Assembly (NCBI RefSeq): GCF_029873635.1
Contig: NC_080427.1
Location: 72,695,348 to 72,759,347 of the forward strand
DNA from: Malania oleifera
Taxonomy: Eukaryota > Streptophyta > Magnoliopsida > Santalales > Ximeniaceae
Direction of reading: 5' to 3'
Length of the DNA stretch: 64,000 nt
A program made the translations under genes and the position numbers. Below the pieces are notes generated by a model. It was not told the DNA's origin, did no database searches, and worked only from the letters and a program-made list of their open reading frames with translations. Below, in pieces: positions 1-12,350 of the stretch; the first letter of the stretch is position 1; every line of letters starts with the position of its first letter.

Positions 1-826
1 TAGGGAATTTCACTGTGATCTGCAGTTCTTCTAAAAGTTTCTGTAACCTTCACATATCCCTTGTGCAACTACCCTGAACTCAACTTCATCACTACTTCGA
101 GCCACTACATTCTGTTTTTTACTCCTCCAAGTCACCAAATTTCCCCATATAAAGGTGCAATATTTGGTGATAGACCTTCCATCTTCCGCTGATCTTGCCT
201 AATCAGCATCTGTGGAAACTTCTACTTCCTTGCTTTCACACTTCTTGAAGAAGAGTCCTTTGCCCGGAGAACCCTTAAGATACTTGAGAATCTTGTACGC
301 AGCCTCTAGGTGAGTCTCCTTTGGTGAATGCATGTGTTGGCTTACCATACTTACTGCAAAAGCAATGTTGGGCCTAGTATGTGATAGATAGATTAGTTTA
401 CCAACCAATCTCTGATACTTCTCCTTTTCAACCGATATTGTCTTCAACTCTCTTTATTGCTTCAATGGGGGTTTCACTGGGTAAGCATCCAAGCATGTCA
501 GTTTCGGTTAGGAGATCAAGGATATACTTTCGCCGAGAGACATTGATACCCCCTTTTTGATCTAGCAACTTCCATTCCCAAGAAGTACCGCATTTGCCCT
601 ACGTCTTTAACTTCAAACTCTGTAGCGAGGACTTTTTTCAATCTTTCCATCTCCACTGTATCATCTCCAGTTAGGATTATATCATCAACATACACAATCA
701 GAATTGTTTTCTTCCCACTTTCAGACTGTTGGAAAAACATAGTGTGATCTGATTGCCCTTGTCGATATCCTTGGTTCTTTATCACCTTCGCAAATCTGTC
801 GAACCATGCTCTAGGAGATTGCTGTT
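1..826 (-). pseudogene. Ty1/copia RT-RNase H fragment, inverted copy
   Basis: Read on the minus strand this is the second half of a copia pol gene. The order is the SPRAWFDRF reverse-transcriptase block (about 790-825), the catalytic YVDD box (about 682-693) followed by DIILTGD, the YFLGMEVA block, and then the RNase H start (YQRLVGKLIYLSHTRP, about 380-430) and GYCTFVWGN-type sequence cut by the window edge. Stops and frameshifts lie near 190-200, 450-515 and 540-570, so it is not translatable. It belongs to the same family as the copy at 2185-3190 but points the other way. The junction is near 826, where the homology ends at the sequence agcaatctcctagagcatgg. Confidence 0.85.
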
Positions 827-830
827 TAGA

Positions 831-3259
831 TGCCCTTCAAAAAAATGGGGTTGTCGGACGCAAAAATAGGCATATTCTTGAAGTAGCTCGAGCATTGATG
901 TTCACTACAAATATGAAAAAATATTTTTGGGGCGATGCCATTTTAACAGTTACATATCTCATTAATAGAATGCCTAGTCGGGTTCTTTCTTTTGCCACTC
1001 TTCTTCAAAAATTCCGAGCTTGTTTTCCCAACTCTCGGCTCAACTCCAATCTCTCCTTAAAATTTTTTGGGTGTGCTGCATTTGTACCTGTTCATGCTCA
1101 CAGTAGAGATAAATTGGAACCTCGTGCCATTAATTGCGTTTTTATTGGTTACTCTCGTACTCAGAAAGGCTACAAATGTTATGATATTGCCATGAAAAAA
1201 TTGTTTGTTAGCCTTGATGTCACGTTCTTTGAAACCACTCCGTACTTCCAATAGCCCTCTCTCTTCAAGGGGAGAATTGGAGTGAAGATCGGTTCTTTGA
1301 TTTCTCTGTTGATGAATCTGTGTCATACACTGAGTCTGTCAACACCACTGTCATTACACCATTCCCTGATCTGTCATGTACAAAAGACCATTTAAACTGA
1401 GGGGGAGATGCAAAAAAACAAAATAACAAGGAGATACTTGTTTATTCAAGGAAGCCAAAATCAAAGAATAGGGAGAATCTCGTACCTGAGGCACCAAGAG
1501 AGTTGGAACCAGTGATAGCTCTGGGCAACCAGGAGTTCACGCCCAATCCCGATAAGGTAATAGAGCCAAGTGGCCATAAGATTCCTTCTGATAAGTCTAC
1601 ACTTGATGACATCAATTTACCCATTGCTCTAAGGGAACAAACTAGGTCATGTATTCTCCATCCCATTTCAAAATTCATGTCTTATAAAACTCTCTCTACA
1701 GGTGTCGTGCTTTTACCTCTAACCTTGACAAGATAAAAATTCCAAAGAATATTCAGGAAGCCTTGGAGATTCCTGAATAAAGGGAAGCCATCATGGAGGA
1801 ATGCGGGCCCTGGAAAAGAGTGGAACTTGGGATGTTATGAATTTGCCGAGAGGGAAGAAGCCAGTAGGCTGCAAATGGGTCTTCACGGTGAAATATAGAG
1901 CTGTTGGGACTGTTGAACGGTATAAAGCCTGTCTTGTTGCAAAAGAGTTTACACAGACCTATGACATTGACTACACGGAGACGTTTGTATTGGTGGCAAA
2001 ATTGAATACAGTTCGGGTTCTCTTGTCCTTCGCAGCCAACTTAGATTGACCACTTTAGCAACTTGACATTAAGAATGCATTTCTAAATGACGAGTTAGAA
2101 GAAAAAGTCTACATGACAATACCACCAGGTTTCAGTAGGAAAGGTGAAGAAAACAGAGTATGTGAACTCAAGAAGTCCCTATATGGACTCTAGCAATCTC
2201 CTAGAGCATGGTTCGACAGATTTGCGAAGGTGATAAAGAAACAAGGATATCGACAATGGCAATCAAATCACACTATGTTTTTCCAACAGTTTGAAAGTGA
2301 GAAGAAAACAATTCTGATTGTGTATGTTGATGATATAATCCTAACTGGAGATGGAAAGTCCTAGCTGTTGAGTTTGAAGTTAAAGACTTGAGACAAATGC
2401 GGTACTTCTTGGGAATGGAAGTTGTTAGATCAAAAAAGAGTATCAGTGTCTCTCAGCGAAAGTATATCCTTGATCTCCAAACCAAAATTGACATGCTTGG
2501 ATGCTAACCCAGTGAAACCCCCATTGAAGCAGTAAAGAGAGTTGAAGACTGCGGAATATCGGTTGAAAAGGAGAGGTATCAGAGATTGGTTGGTGAACTA
2601 ATCTATCTATCACACACTAGACCTGACATTGCATTTGCAGTAAGTGTGGTAAGCTAACACATGGATTCACCAAAGGAGATCACCTGGCTGTGTTCAAGTT
2701 TCTCAGGCATCTCAAGGGTTCTCCTGGCAAAGGGCTCTTCTTCAAGAAGTGTGAAAGTAAGGAAGTAAAAGTTTTCACAAATGCTGATTGGGCAGGATTA
2801 GCGGAAGATAGAAGGTCTACCACCGGATATTGCACCTTTGTATGGGGAAATTTGGTGACTTGGGAGGAGTAAAAAATAGAATGTAGTGGCTCGAAGTAAC
2901 GTTGAAGCTGAGTTAAGGGCAGTTGCACGAGGGATATGTGAAGGACTGAGGTTACAGAAACTTTTGGAAGAACTACAGATCACGGTGCAATTCCCTATCA
3001 AACTCTACTGTGATAACAAAGCAGCCATCGGTATCTCTCTCAATCTAGTTCAACATGACAGGACTAAGCATGTAGAAGTGGACCGACACTTTATCCAAGA
3101 AAAGGTTGAAGAAGGAACCGTTTGTATGACTTATGTTCCTACCAAGGAACAAACAACAGACATCTTTACCAAAGGGTTAGCCCAATAGAGTTTTGATGAT
3201 TTCATCTACAAGTTGGATATGATCAATATCTATGATCCAACTTGGGGGGGGGGGGGGAG
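831..3259 (+). pseudogene. Ty1/copia INT-RT-RNase H remnant
   Basis: 5'-truncated copia pol. It begins inside the integrase core (QKNGVVGRKNRHILEVARAL from about 841) and continues through LINRMPS and KFFGCAAFVPVHAH (895-1254). A connector with several stops follows. Reverse transcriptase starts near 1801 ([10 protein letters not shown]), with the YVDD codons at 2323-2334. RNase H runs to about 3188 and includes CDNKAAI and a terminal DIFTKGLA block. Gag and protease are absent. A deletion just after YVDD (near 2350) removes residues still present in the inverted copy at 1-826. Several stops, for example near 2049 and 2190, make it a pseudogene. The order and the short LTR fit a Tork-like copia lineage; that placement is inference. 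Confidence 0.85.
3244..3259 (+). other. Polypurine tract of the copia remnant (G14)
   Basis: A run of 14 G followed by AG sits directly before the LTR start TGTAGAAATCC. This is where the plus-strand primer of an LTR retrotransposon lies. The length of the G run is unusual for a copia polypurine tract and it may have expanded. Confidence 0.7.
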
Positions 3260-3444
3260 TGTAGAAATCCTGAGTTTCTTGGAGTGATTTAGGGGGTATT
3301 TATGTAAAAAATTGTCTATTATTGAGAGAGATTATTTTAGGAGATTGTTTCCACCTTTAGCATACCCGATTGTATTATAAGTATAATGTATTGACTTGTA
3401 CAACTTATTCATTCAAGAAATACAGAAAGCTTATTTTAATTTCA
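3260..3444 (+). repeat. Short 3' LTR of the copia remnant, followed by C20
   Basis: The LTR begins TGTAGAAATCC directly after the polypurine tract and ends at TTTCA (3444), giving 185 bp with TG...CA ends. A run of 20 C (3445-3464) follows at once. The 5' LTR and the target duplication are missing, so the outer boundary rests on the CA end only. Confidence 0.65.
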
Positions 3445-3464
3445 CCCCCCCCCCCCCCCCCCCC

Positions 3465-4275
3465 GTGGCGCTGCCCTCGGACCCCTGTGTCTCGGAGGGG
3501 GACATCTTATGTCTTCATAGTACCATTGCGGTCTACCACTTCGACCTCATCTGAGCCATACGTCAGGTAAGTGTGCCAATCAACTTGTGGGAGGTGGGCA
3601 TTGCGCACACATATATACCAACAGTTTTCCTACCTTACACACCCAATTTCCGTCAATGAATATCCATCCACCCCATCACCAATTAGAATCAGCTCAGGTT
3701 CCCCTTAAAGCTTGAAATTGTATCAACATGAAGGACATGCCCATGTGTTGCATTCAATTCTTTTTTAAAGACTTAAAAATTTGGTAAGACTAGAAAATAA
3801 TGCATGTTTTGTTGAGGGATGAAAGTGAACCCTATATTTAGAGAGAATTATTGCCCATTACTTTGTTTTGCTTGGACTATTCAGAAAATGAAAAAATAAA
3901 ATAAAATTCAGATTAGTTAATACTAATAAAGCTCAATTTGATAAATATATTCCATGAATCATATATTTAAACATCATTAAACGTGGAATTTTTAAATAAT
4001 TTAATGAGTTAATAATGCTGCATTAATTTATATGGAAACACTCATCCCCAATATAAGCAGTTATTTGCTTATATGGTGCAACTTGTGCATACCAGATGTA
4101 GCACCAACAGACGAATCAATAGATCCACAATGTAATTGTGATTTGTACCAGATTTGTACCAGAAAACCCAATTTCACAAATCCTACGTGTATTACAGCCT
4201 CCACATAACGCCAAAATGATGAAATGTTAGGCTAAAGCTATTGCATACCTGCATGGGTGCATTCCTTTGGTCATT
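3465..4275. other. Intergenic, no gene recognised
   Basis: About 150 bp of moderately GC-rich sequence follows the C20 tract and contains a consensus-like CAG/GTAAGT splice donor near 3565. AT-rich DNA follows. I see no conserved reading frame and no terminal repeats. Confidence 0.4.
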
Positions 4276-4510
4276 TCAGCTTCTAGTAGTTAACATTGAA
4301 TCCTCTATTTTTGCAATGACTTCTGTCGCTTGTGATTTTTCCCAGCCCACATGTTCTGCCACCTGCAAAACAGGCAATAAACTTAGAATGCCCTGAAGTA
4401 CCTTGAGGAGATCTCCCCAGGTCTTCAGTTTGACCAAGCGCAGGCATAGTTTTTGTTGCATAATGGCCATTGCATAACACAGAATCGGTGGCTTCTGAGT
4501 TCGTCACAAG
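4276..4510 (-). other. Possible terminal exon of an unrecognised gene
   Basis: On the minus strand an open frame of about 64 codons ends with the stop after the LTTRS codons. Its C-terminal stretch VAEHVGWEKSQATEVIAKIE could be a short helical segment. It is preceded by a plausible AG acceptor (TTGCCTGTTTTGCAG). The base composition is less AT-rich than both flanks. I recognise no family and found no partner exon nearby, so this could equally be chance or an old gene fragment. Confidence 0.2.
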
Positions 4511-4859
4511 GTGATATATCAGAGGTCTTCCAATTCACGATCATAAGTTGAGGTCTGTTATGGAACCATAACAGCTATCATGGACCTTATTTTTATTTTT
4601 TTATTTATTATTTTTTTTGCATTTTTCCCTTAATTGAAGTTTAGAAACTCAATTTTAAGTTGTCTTATTTTGGTTAGTAGTGTTTTTTTTTTTTTTTGAA
4701 TAATAATTTTATGAAGTGTTTTTTTTTAGGATTTGGTTTCTTGACATTTAGCATGCATTTTTTAATAACTAGCGTTCAAATAAGCCTAACTTCTCTTAGT
4801 TCTTCGATATTTTTCTTTTTTATGTGTTTTTGATAGCAAAAGAAGAGTTTTCATGATAA

Positions 4860-5440
4860 GAGGAGAATTTACAAAAAGGAGAAAAAGACACCTCCTGTCA
4901 ATTCTGGAAACATAAAGAAAAAATAAACCAATAAAACAAAAGGTGGGAAAAAAACATAATTTAGCGCAGAAGATTCTTCAGTCTCACAGAATATCCAAAA
5001 ATCTAACTCCCTTAAAGCAACCAAACTCAACACACCATAAAGAAGCCAGGTAATGAATCTTCTCTCAAACCAGCTGCCAATTCAATTTTCTCTCTGAAAA
5101 AGTATGTGCATTATGCTCCAACCATAATCACCACAACACTGCAAAAATACCACACTTCTCGTAGTATCATCGTCTCCTTCCTTCTACCAAACCCCTTAGA
5201 GGGAATAGAAAAAAATTCGTCCACCAACGCTGGACAGACCCAAGATTCTCCCATCACACCAAATAAATTATTCCAAATTCTTCAAGCATAGTCACAGTGT
5301 AAAAATAAATGAGGTGCTGTCTCAGAATTCAAATAGCATAACATGCATACATCTGAAGATAAGGCCTTCAAAGGTCTCCTAGCCTGGAACAGATTATTAG
5401 TGTTGGTTTTATTAAGCACAATCAACCATATGATTCATGC
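4860..5440 (-). pseudogene. LINE ORF2 C-terminal zinc-binding domain (zf-RVT)
   Basis: On the minus strand, from 5440 to about 4950, the frame reads KTNTNNLFQARRPLKALS, then CMLC, an HLFLHC block, and IWNNLFGVMGESWV. This is the CxxC...HxxxxC signature of the domain behind plant L1 reverse transcriptases. The usual tryptophan-rich tail follows in broken frames. It joins in order with the block ending at 6412 once the inserted 5441-6410 element is removed. Confidence 0.7.
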
Positions 5441-6410
5441 TTTTAAATAGTGGTAGCTGGTAGCTTAGCGTAATAGCAATGGGTGTACCAGGAAGCAGGA
5501 GTAGCAGATGTTACATAACAGGAAGTGGGTGGTAACGGTTGTGATTTTTTTTTCAAGCACGCACAACCTTATGCATATTAGTATATTTGCATGTTTTAAG
5601 CTTTTAGTTATTAGAAAGAGTTTAGTGTACTTTGAATCCTTTAGTTCAACTAAGTTGTTTGGGTAAGGGCAACAAATTTGCATTTTTTAAAAAACTACCA
5701 TTGATTGAAAAATTGTGTGTGTATTTCTACTTTTTCATTATTTTTATGTGTGATAAAATTATTAATAAAATAAAAATACATTATACACTCCATTAGTTTA
5801 TCAAACACATGAGACATATGGATAATACAAATGTACAATAAATTAAACAAGTGCTATTTGTTAAAGTAATAAAAATTTAACAATTTAGACCAACAAGTTA
5901 TATTGTATAACTATAATGTTTAAAATTATAATATATAACCATAAAAATTATCATAAAATAAATAAAGTAATAATTTGAACACGAAAAAAAAACTAGAAAA
6001 GAAAAGAAGGTTGAAGGTGAAAAAAATAGAACATAAATATCAATTACTAATATTAGCAAAATAAAATATTTTCTTGACAAAGTAGTGTTATCAAATAGTT
6101 AATTAACGCATCTGTTGTGAGTATTTAAGAAAGTATAGTAAATTTTGTATCATTATCATCCTCACTATATTCTTTTCCCCCCTTTCTTCACATAGTAAAT
6201 TGGGAATGCTTTATGAAAGGGGAGAAAAAACAGAAGAGAGAGGAAAAAGTACATATATATATAAAGGCCGCTACAGACGTTATGTAACAGATATAGGACT
6301 ATTATATGTACTTTTTCCTCCCACTATTTTGCAGTGTGTAATGGTGTTGGGAACCCAAAAAGCCATTATGTAACGGAATTACATAACGGTCGTTCCCACT
6401 ATTTAAAACC
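5441..6410. mobile_element. Non-autonomous DNA transposon with terminal inverted repeats
   Basis: The left end TTTTAAATAGTGG (5441-5453) is matched as an inverted repeat by CCACTATTTAAAA (6396-6408). Subterminal motifs of the form GTTATGTAAC/GTTACATAAC recur at both ends (about 5511, 6279, 6364 and 6380). The interior is AT-rich and noncoding. The element separates two parts of one LINE frame, so it was inserted there. Flanks show only an imperfect direct repeat (ATTCATG against ATTCCCCATG), so the target duplication, and hence a hAT or Mutator assignment, is open. Confidence 0.6.
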
Positions 6411-6411
6411 A

Positions 6412-8619
6412 TTCCCCATGTTAATATGAAAGCCTTAAATTTTTGAGGGAGCTTTTGCCTTAGAAATGGAAGAATATAGGGGAAAACAAGAATTAGAACG
6501 GGTCAAAAACTTAAAAAAAAAAAAAAAAAAAGATTAACAAGAGTAAATCCCCGAATGATCCAAAAACCCAAGAACACGATCCCTAGTTAAAGAAAGATGG
6601 CTGTTGTTCAATAACAATAACAAGGATGAAAGTTCCAATAGTTCTTTATTGTTAAGAGGTCTTCTGAAACGAAAATTCCGAGAGACCAAAAGGCTACCCA
6701 AATCAACCACAAGGAAGGAGATCATACTACCTTGTCTTGAGCTCAACCGAAAGAGACGTGGAAAATGTGTGGCTATAATATCATTCCCCAACCACGGATC
6801 TTTCCAAAATTGAATCCGAGAGCCCATCTCCACAACAAATTTAATGTGAGGCGTAAATGAGGAGTATATATGAGAAATAGATCTCCAAGGGATCTCTGAT
6901 GAACATCTTAAGCTAATATTGGTACACCACCTATTCTCACCCACCACATACTTGCTTCTAATCACACTATGCCAAGGGGGGGCAATCTTCAAAGGGAAAT
7001 TGCCATAACCACTTAGCTAAAAGGGTGATGTTTTTAGACACCAAATTTCTAAGACCCAGCCCTCCCTCCAATAAATGATCCCTAAAACCCCTGACCCTAG
7101 ACCACAGAAAATCCCTTCTGATTTTATGAATCTTCTTAGCGATCCCCATTGGCATTCTAAAAGCGGACAAATAATATAACAGGATATTAGATAAGCAGGC
7201 CTGGAAGAGGGTGATTCTACTCTCTAAGGAAAAAAGAACCTCCTTCCAGCCATCAAGCCTCTTAGCAACTCTCTCCACCACCAGAATCCAAAAATCCACA
7301 CATCTAGGATTGCCCCCCAATGGGATGCCTAGATAAGTTAGAGGCCACTCTAATACCCCACGCTTGACAATAGAAGACAGCTCCCTAACTTGACCAACAG
7401 ACACATTAATATTCGCTAATCCACTTTTCCCTATATTTATTTTAAGCCCCAAAATTTTCTCAAAAACTTAGAATACCCAAAATACAGTCAAAAGAAGGGT
7501 CGTGATCTTTTAAAAGGAAAATGGTATCATCTTCAAACTGAAGATTAGAGACCACAACTCCCTCTCTCCCCACTTCCAACCCTTTCACCAACCCCTTATC
7601 CACAGCCCAATTTGCCATTCTACTTAACACATCGGCTTCTTAGACAAACAAAAAAGGGAAAAGTGGATCCCTTTTCTAATGCCTTTCGAAGCCCTAAAAC
7701 AGGACTTAGCTTCCCATTCACTACTATTGAGAACCACACATTAGACAAACAACCCTTGTCCACTTGTGTCAATGCTCAATGACACCCTTCTTACAAAAAG
7801 TTTATTTAGAAATTCCAACTAATTCTATAATAGGCCTTCTCAAAATCCAATTTCAAAATAAAACCCCTCTTCTTCCTCCTATGAATATCCTCCACTACCT
7901 TATTAGCCACCAGATAGCATCCACAATTTGTCTCCCCCCTGCAAAAGCACTCTGAGCCGTAGACATAGTCTTATCTATCACTGCACTCAGCCTATTAGCT
8001 AGAATTTTGGTGATGATCTTTTAGACACTTGAGACTAGACTAATAGGTCCGAAGTCCTCTACCTTAATGGATATAGATTTTTTACGTACAAGGGTAATAA
8101 AATTAGAATTAATGCTCTTACTCAGCCTCCCATTCCCATAAAATTCAGAAAATACTTTAAATAGATCATCCTTAATAGTATCCTAGCAGTCTTGAAAGAA
8201 ATTCAAATTAAGACCATTCGAATTGGAGCCTTATCCCTGTCCATCCCAAAAACTTACCGCCCCTCATCTCCTCCTCCTCCAATGATCTCTCTAACCAAAG
8301 CATTTGATCTCTAGAGAGTGATTTCATTCTAACCTCTCAACCATCGGTCTCCAAGAAACCTCCTTCGAAATAGAGATTTTCTAAGACAATAGAGATCTTA
8401 GAAGCAATCTATTAGGATTGTTACTAATTGTCCCTTCCCCCACCTCAAGCTCCCTAATCAATATTTTCCTCATCTTACCATTAGCAAGCCTATGGAAGAA
8501 ACTGGTATTACCATCACCTTCCTTGACCCATTTGAATATAGTTTTTTGTCTCCAGCTTCTCATTTCCTTGATGATCACCTCTTTGAGCTCATTCGTTAGA
8601 GAGATCATTCTAGTCCCCT
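6412..8619 (-). pseudogene. LINE ORF2 reverse transcriptase region
   Basis: Minus strand from 8619. A linker block (MRSWRQKTIFKWVKEGDGNT, about 8500-8560) is followed by degraded palm segments. The catalytic block near 7540 reads FEDDT, where L1 enzymes have FADDT. The post-RT region at 7452-6967 contains PLTYLGIPLGGNPR and GGLGLRNL blocks. A further segment lies at 6992-6534. Stops and frameshifts are frequent between 7460 and 8380. The order and spacing match plant L1 ORF2. Confidence 0.8.
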
Positions 8620-8836
8620 AGTTGAAATGTGGAAAAGAACACTAAATATTCCACTAACTTATGAAAAAGATTTCATTCCCTTTAACTAGATGATAATTGT
8701 CATCTAATTACTAGGGATATTTACAACCTACTAAAAATAGAATATCCTATTTAAAATGGAAAGCAGTAAAATAGGAAAGACTATCTACAGAATCGGGTAA
8801 CATGCTACCCAAATCCCCTTGGATTGTGGAAATATG
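8620..8836 (-). repeat. Truncated 3' LTR of the copia element
   Basis: Aligns almost base for base with 13117-13327, from GTTGAAATGTGG to ATTGTGGAA. Its inner end is fused directly to the RNase H frame just after the YVPT codons. One deletion therefore removed the last part of pol, the polypurine tract and the inner LTR end. The first base is A where the other copy has T. Confidence 0.8.
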
Positions 8837-11800
8837 TAGGCACATACAACATCTTGATTATTCCTTCCTCTATTTTTTATTTTATGAAATGTCAATCAAT
8901 CTCCATGTATTTTGTTCTATCATGATGCAGTGGGTTCTTTGCTATGCTGATGGCTGACTGATTGTCACAGAACATATTCATGGGTTTTTCACCTGAAATC
9001 TTTGATTCCTTTAGAAGCCTTCTTAGCCTTATTCCTTCACAGATGCCGTGTGCCATTTGCCTGAATTCAGCTTCTGCACTGCTTCTTGACACAACTGATT
9101 GCTTCTTACTTTGCCATGTAACTAGGTTTCCCCACACATATGTGCAGTACCCAGAAGTTGACCTTCGATCATGTATTGATCTTGCCCAATCTGCATTACT
9201 GAATACTTCAATATCTCTTCTTTGATTCTTCTCAAAAAATAATCCTTTACCTGATGTTAGTATCAAATATCGTAGGATTCTATAAACTGCCTCCATACAT
9301 TCTTCATTGGGATTATTCATGAATTGATTCACCATTGTGACAGAGAAGCCCATATCAGGTCGAGTGTGAGACAAATATATAAGTGTTCCAACTAGTCTTT
9401 GATATCTGCCTTTATCCACTAGTGCACTGTCTTCCTTGGCTCCTAGTTTGGTTGAATCCAAAGGAGTATCTGCCGGCTTTCACACGAGCATCCCAGTCTC
9501 TTTCAAAAGATCTAGAACATATTTCTTTTGGGATACAAAGATTCCCTTCCTTGACCGTGCCACTTCCATGCCTAGGAAGTATTTGAGATTCCCAAGGTCC
9601 TTGATTTCAAATTCTTTAGCTAGAAGACTTTTGAAACTACTCATTTTATCCTCATAATCTCCCGTTAGAATGATGTCGTCCACATATAAAATGAGGTTAG
9701 AAATTTTCCCTTCAGGAGAGTATTTAATAAATAGTGTATGATCTGATTGACATTGAGAATAGCCATACCTCCTGACTACCTTTGTGAATATCTCAAACCA
9801 GGCTCTTGGGTATTGCTTGAGCCCATATAAAGATCTTTTGAGTTTGCAGACTTTGTTGTGTGTAGCTTGTGTCTTGAATCTAGGAGTGTAGCTTGTGTCT
9901 TGAATCTAGGAGGAATTTCCATGTAGACTTCTTCAGCTATGTCTCCATTGAGGAAGGCATTCTTGACATCTATTTGGTGAAGAGGCTAGTCTAAATTTGA
10001 TGCCAAAGATAAGAGGATCCACACTGTATTTAACTTGGCTACAAGGGGCAAATGTCTCTTTGTAGTCGATTCCATATGATTAAGTGAATCCCTTTGTTAC
10101 CAGTCGAGCTTTGAATCGGTTAACACTTCCATCTTCATTGTATTTCACAGTAAATATCCATTTGCAACCTATCAGACGTTTTCTAGTTGGTTATTTTGTG
10201 ATCTCCTATGTTCCATTCTTTTCTAGTGCACTGATTTCTTCCCAGACAGTAGACTTCCATTCAGGTGTACCGAGAGCCTCTTGTGTGTTATTATAAACTT
10301 GGATTTTGTCGAGGTTGGTAACAAAAGATCTAAAATTCGATGCCAGCCCCTGATATGACGCAAAAGTGTATATTGGGTGTTTTGTGCATGATCTCACACC
10401 TTTTCTTACAGCAATTAGGACAATCACTATCATCATTAGTTAACTCATTATGGGAAGTTTCGGGATTAGAGTTACCCGATGAATTTTCACTTGAATTAGG
10501 GCTCGGATCAGACTCTTGTATTTGCTTAAGGGATGCTTGTTGTTCTATCTCCTTTTGGTTCCTTCTCCTCTGTGAATTAACTCATCATTTTTTGTTGGTT
10601 GAATAGTTTCTAGATGCTGATGTTTCACTAGAGATTCTAAGAAGGGCTAGATAACTCTTCAAAGCTAGAATTCCTGTGTAATCTCCACCTGAATTTCTAA
10701 TACGGTTTTTGCTCAAAAGAGGTGACATCCATGGAGTGATAATATCTTTTAGTAGCTGGTGAATAGCATTTATAAACCTTTTGGTTTGGAGAGTACTCGA
10801 GAAAAATGCACTTAAGGGCTCTAGGATCAAGTTTACCCCGATGTTGACTATGAACATGAACAAAAGCTGAGCACCCGAATACTTTGAAGGGAATAGTGGA
10901 GATGAGTCGAGTATTGGGAATGGACTGAAGTAGAGCTCGACAGGGAGTTTGAAATTTGAGAACGCAAGAGGGCATCCTATTTATGAGGTAGGCTGCAGTG
11001 AGAATGGCTTCACCCCAAAAGTGTTTCGGTAGATGTGTAGAGAACATGAGAGAGCGGGCAACTTCCAGTAGGTGCCAGTTTTTTCTTTCGGCAATTCCAT
11101 TTTGCCGAGGAGTGTCGACACAGGAACTTTGGTGTATTATACCTTGACTCGAGATAATCATAAAAAATGGATTGGAAATATTATTTGGCATCATCAGTTT
11201 TCACAATCTGTATTTTTGCTTGGAATTGTGTTTAGATCATGGTGTTAAAATTTTTGAAAATTTGGCCTGCCTCTAGCTTATCTTTCATGAGGAATATCTA
11301 GGTAAGTCTAGTGTGATCATCTATAAAAGATATAAACCAGCGAGATCCAGTAGTGTTCTTGATCCTAGATGGCCCCCACACATTACATTGAATCATTGAA
11401 AAGGGTTAGGATGCTTTGTAGGGTCGTTGGGATAAGAGTTGCGAACATGTTTTGAAAATTGACACATGTCACTTTGAAAATCATTTGGATTTTTATTATT
11501 GAATAATGAAGAAAAGAGTTTCTAGAGATCCAAGAAATTTGGATGTCCTAACCTATAGTGCCACAACATAATTGCACTGTCATTATTAGAACGAATGACA
11601 GAAAAATAACTTTGACTTCTAGACACTAAACAATCGGATTTGTGAGTTGTTCCTTGAAGAGGATCATTAACCTCGAGAAGATTGAGGCCCGGACACATCT
11701 TAGCACTGCCAATTGTCTTACCTGAATCCAAGACCTGAAATTCACACATATTTCGGAAAAATTTAGTAACACAATTGAGATCCAAAGTGAGTTTACTAAT

Positions 11801-11890
11801 AGATAGTAAATTGCAATCCAAATTTGGCACTAATAGAACTGAGTTAAGTGTTAGGTTCTCTGAAATTTTAATAGTATCTGTACCAACCAC
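8837..11890 (-). pseudogene. Copia pol: pre-integrase, INT, RT, RNase H
   Basis: Minus strand, right to left. The GAG-pre-integrase block ends LWHYRLGHPNF (11522-11890). The integrase segment has TPRQNGIAERKN and LINRMPS (10697-11194). A connector runs 10206-10440. Reverse transcriptase has an intact YVDD at 9675-9686. RNase H (8892-9461) includes SAEAEFRQMAHGICEG and CDNQSAI. A perfect 26-bp tandem duplication at 9861-9912 and several stops interrupt the frame. The gene stops short after YVPT, where it is fused to the LTR. Confidence 0.85.
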
Positions 11891-12350
11891 CTTTGAGAGT
11901 GAACCATCTGCTATCCTGACTGTTAAATTTTCATAAAAGGGACTATTAAGTAGAAGATTTTTTTCTCTCTTTGGTCATATGTACCGGTGTTCCTGAGTCT
12001 ATAATCCATGGACCTAGCTTCTTCTTTTTAACATTGAGAGCACTTAAAAAATTACCTTTGTTTGCCAAAGAACCGGTGCCAAAATTACCTCTTTGCTAAA
12101 AGATAGAGAGGTCGTGGTGTGATCGTAGTCAACGTCTTGAGAAAAAATTTCTCCGTCCTTCTCTGTTGTTGGCAAAGCGAGAAGGTTTCCAATCTGCGAG
12201 TTTACCTTGGATTTTTTAGCAGGTTTGGTGTGACCAGGATGTCAACAATGGTCACAACCACGACCTCCCTTTCTTCAGTCTACTGTCACTGCTATTGTAT
12301 GGATTTCCTCGGACCACAAGGGCTGAACTCTCCAGGTTTGTTGCAGAATC

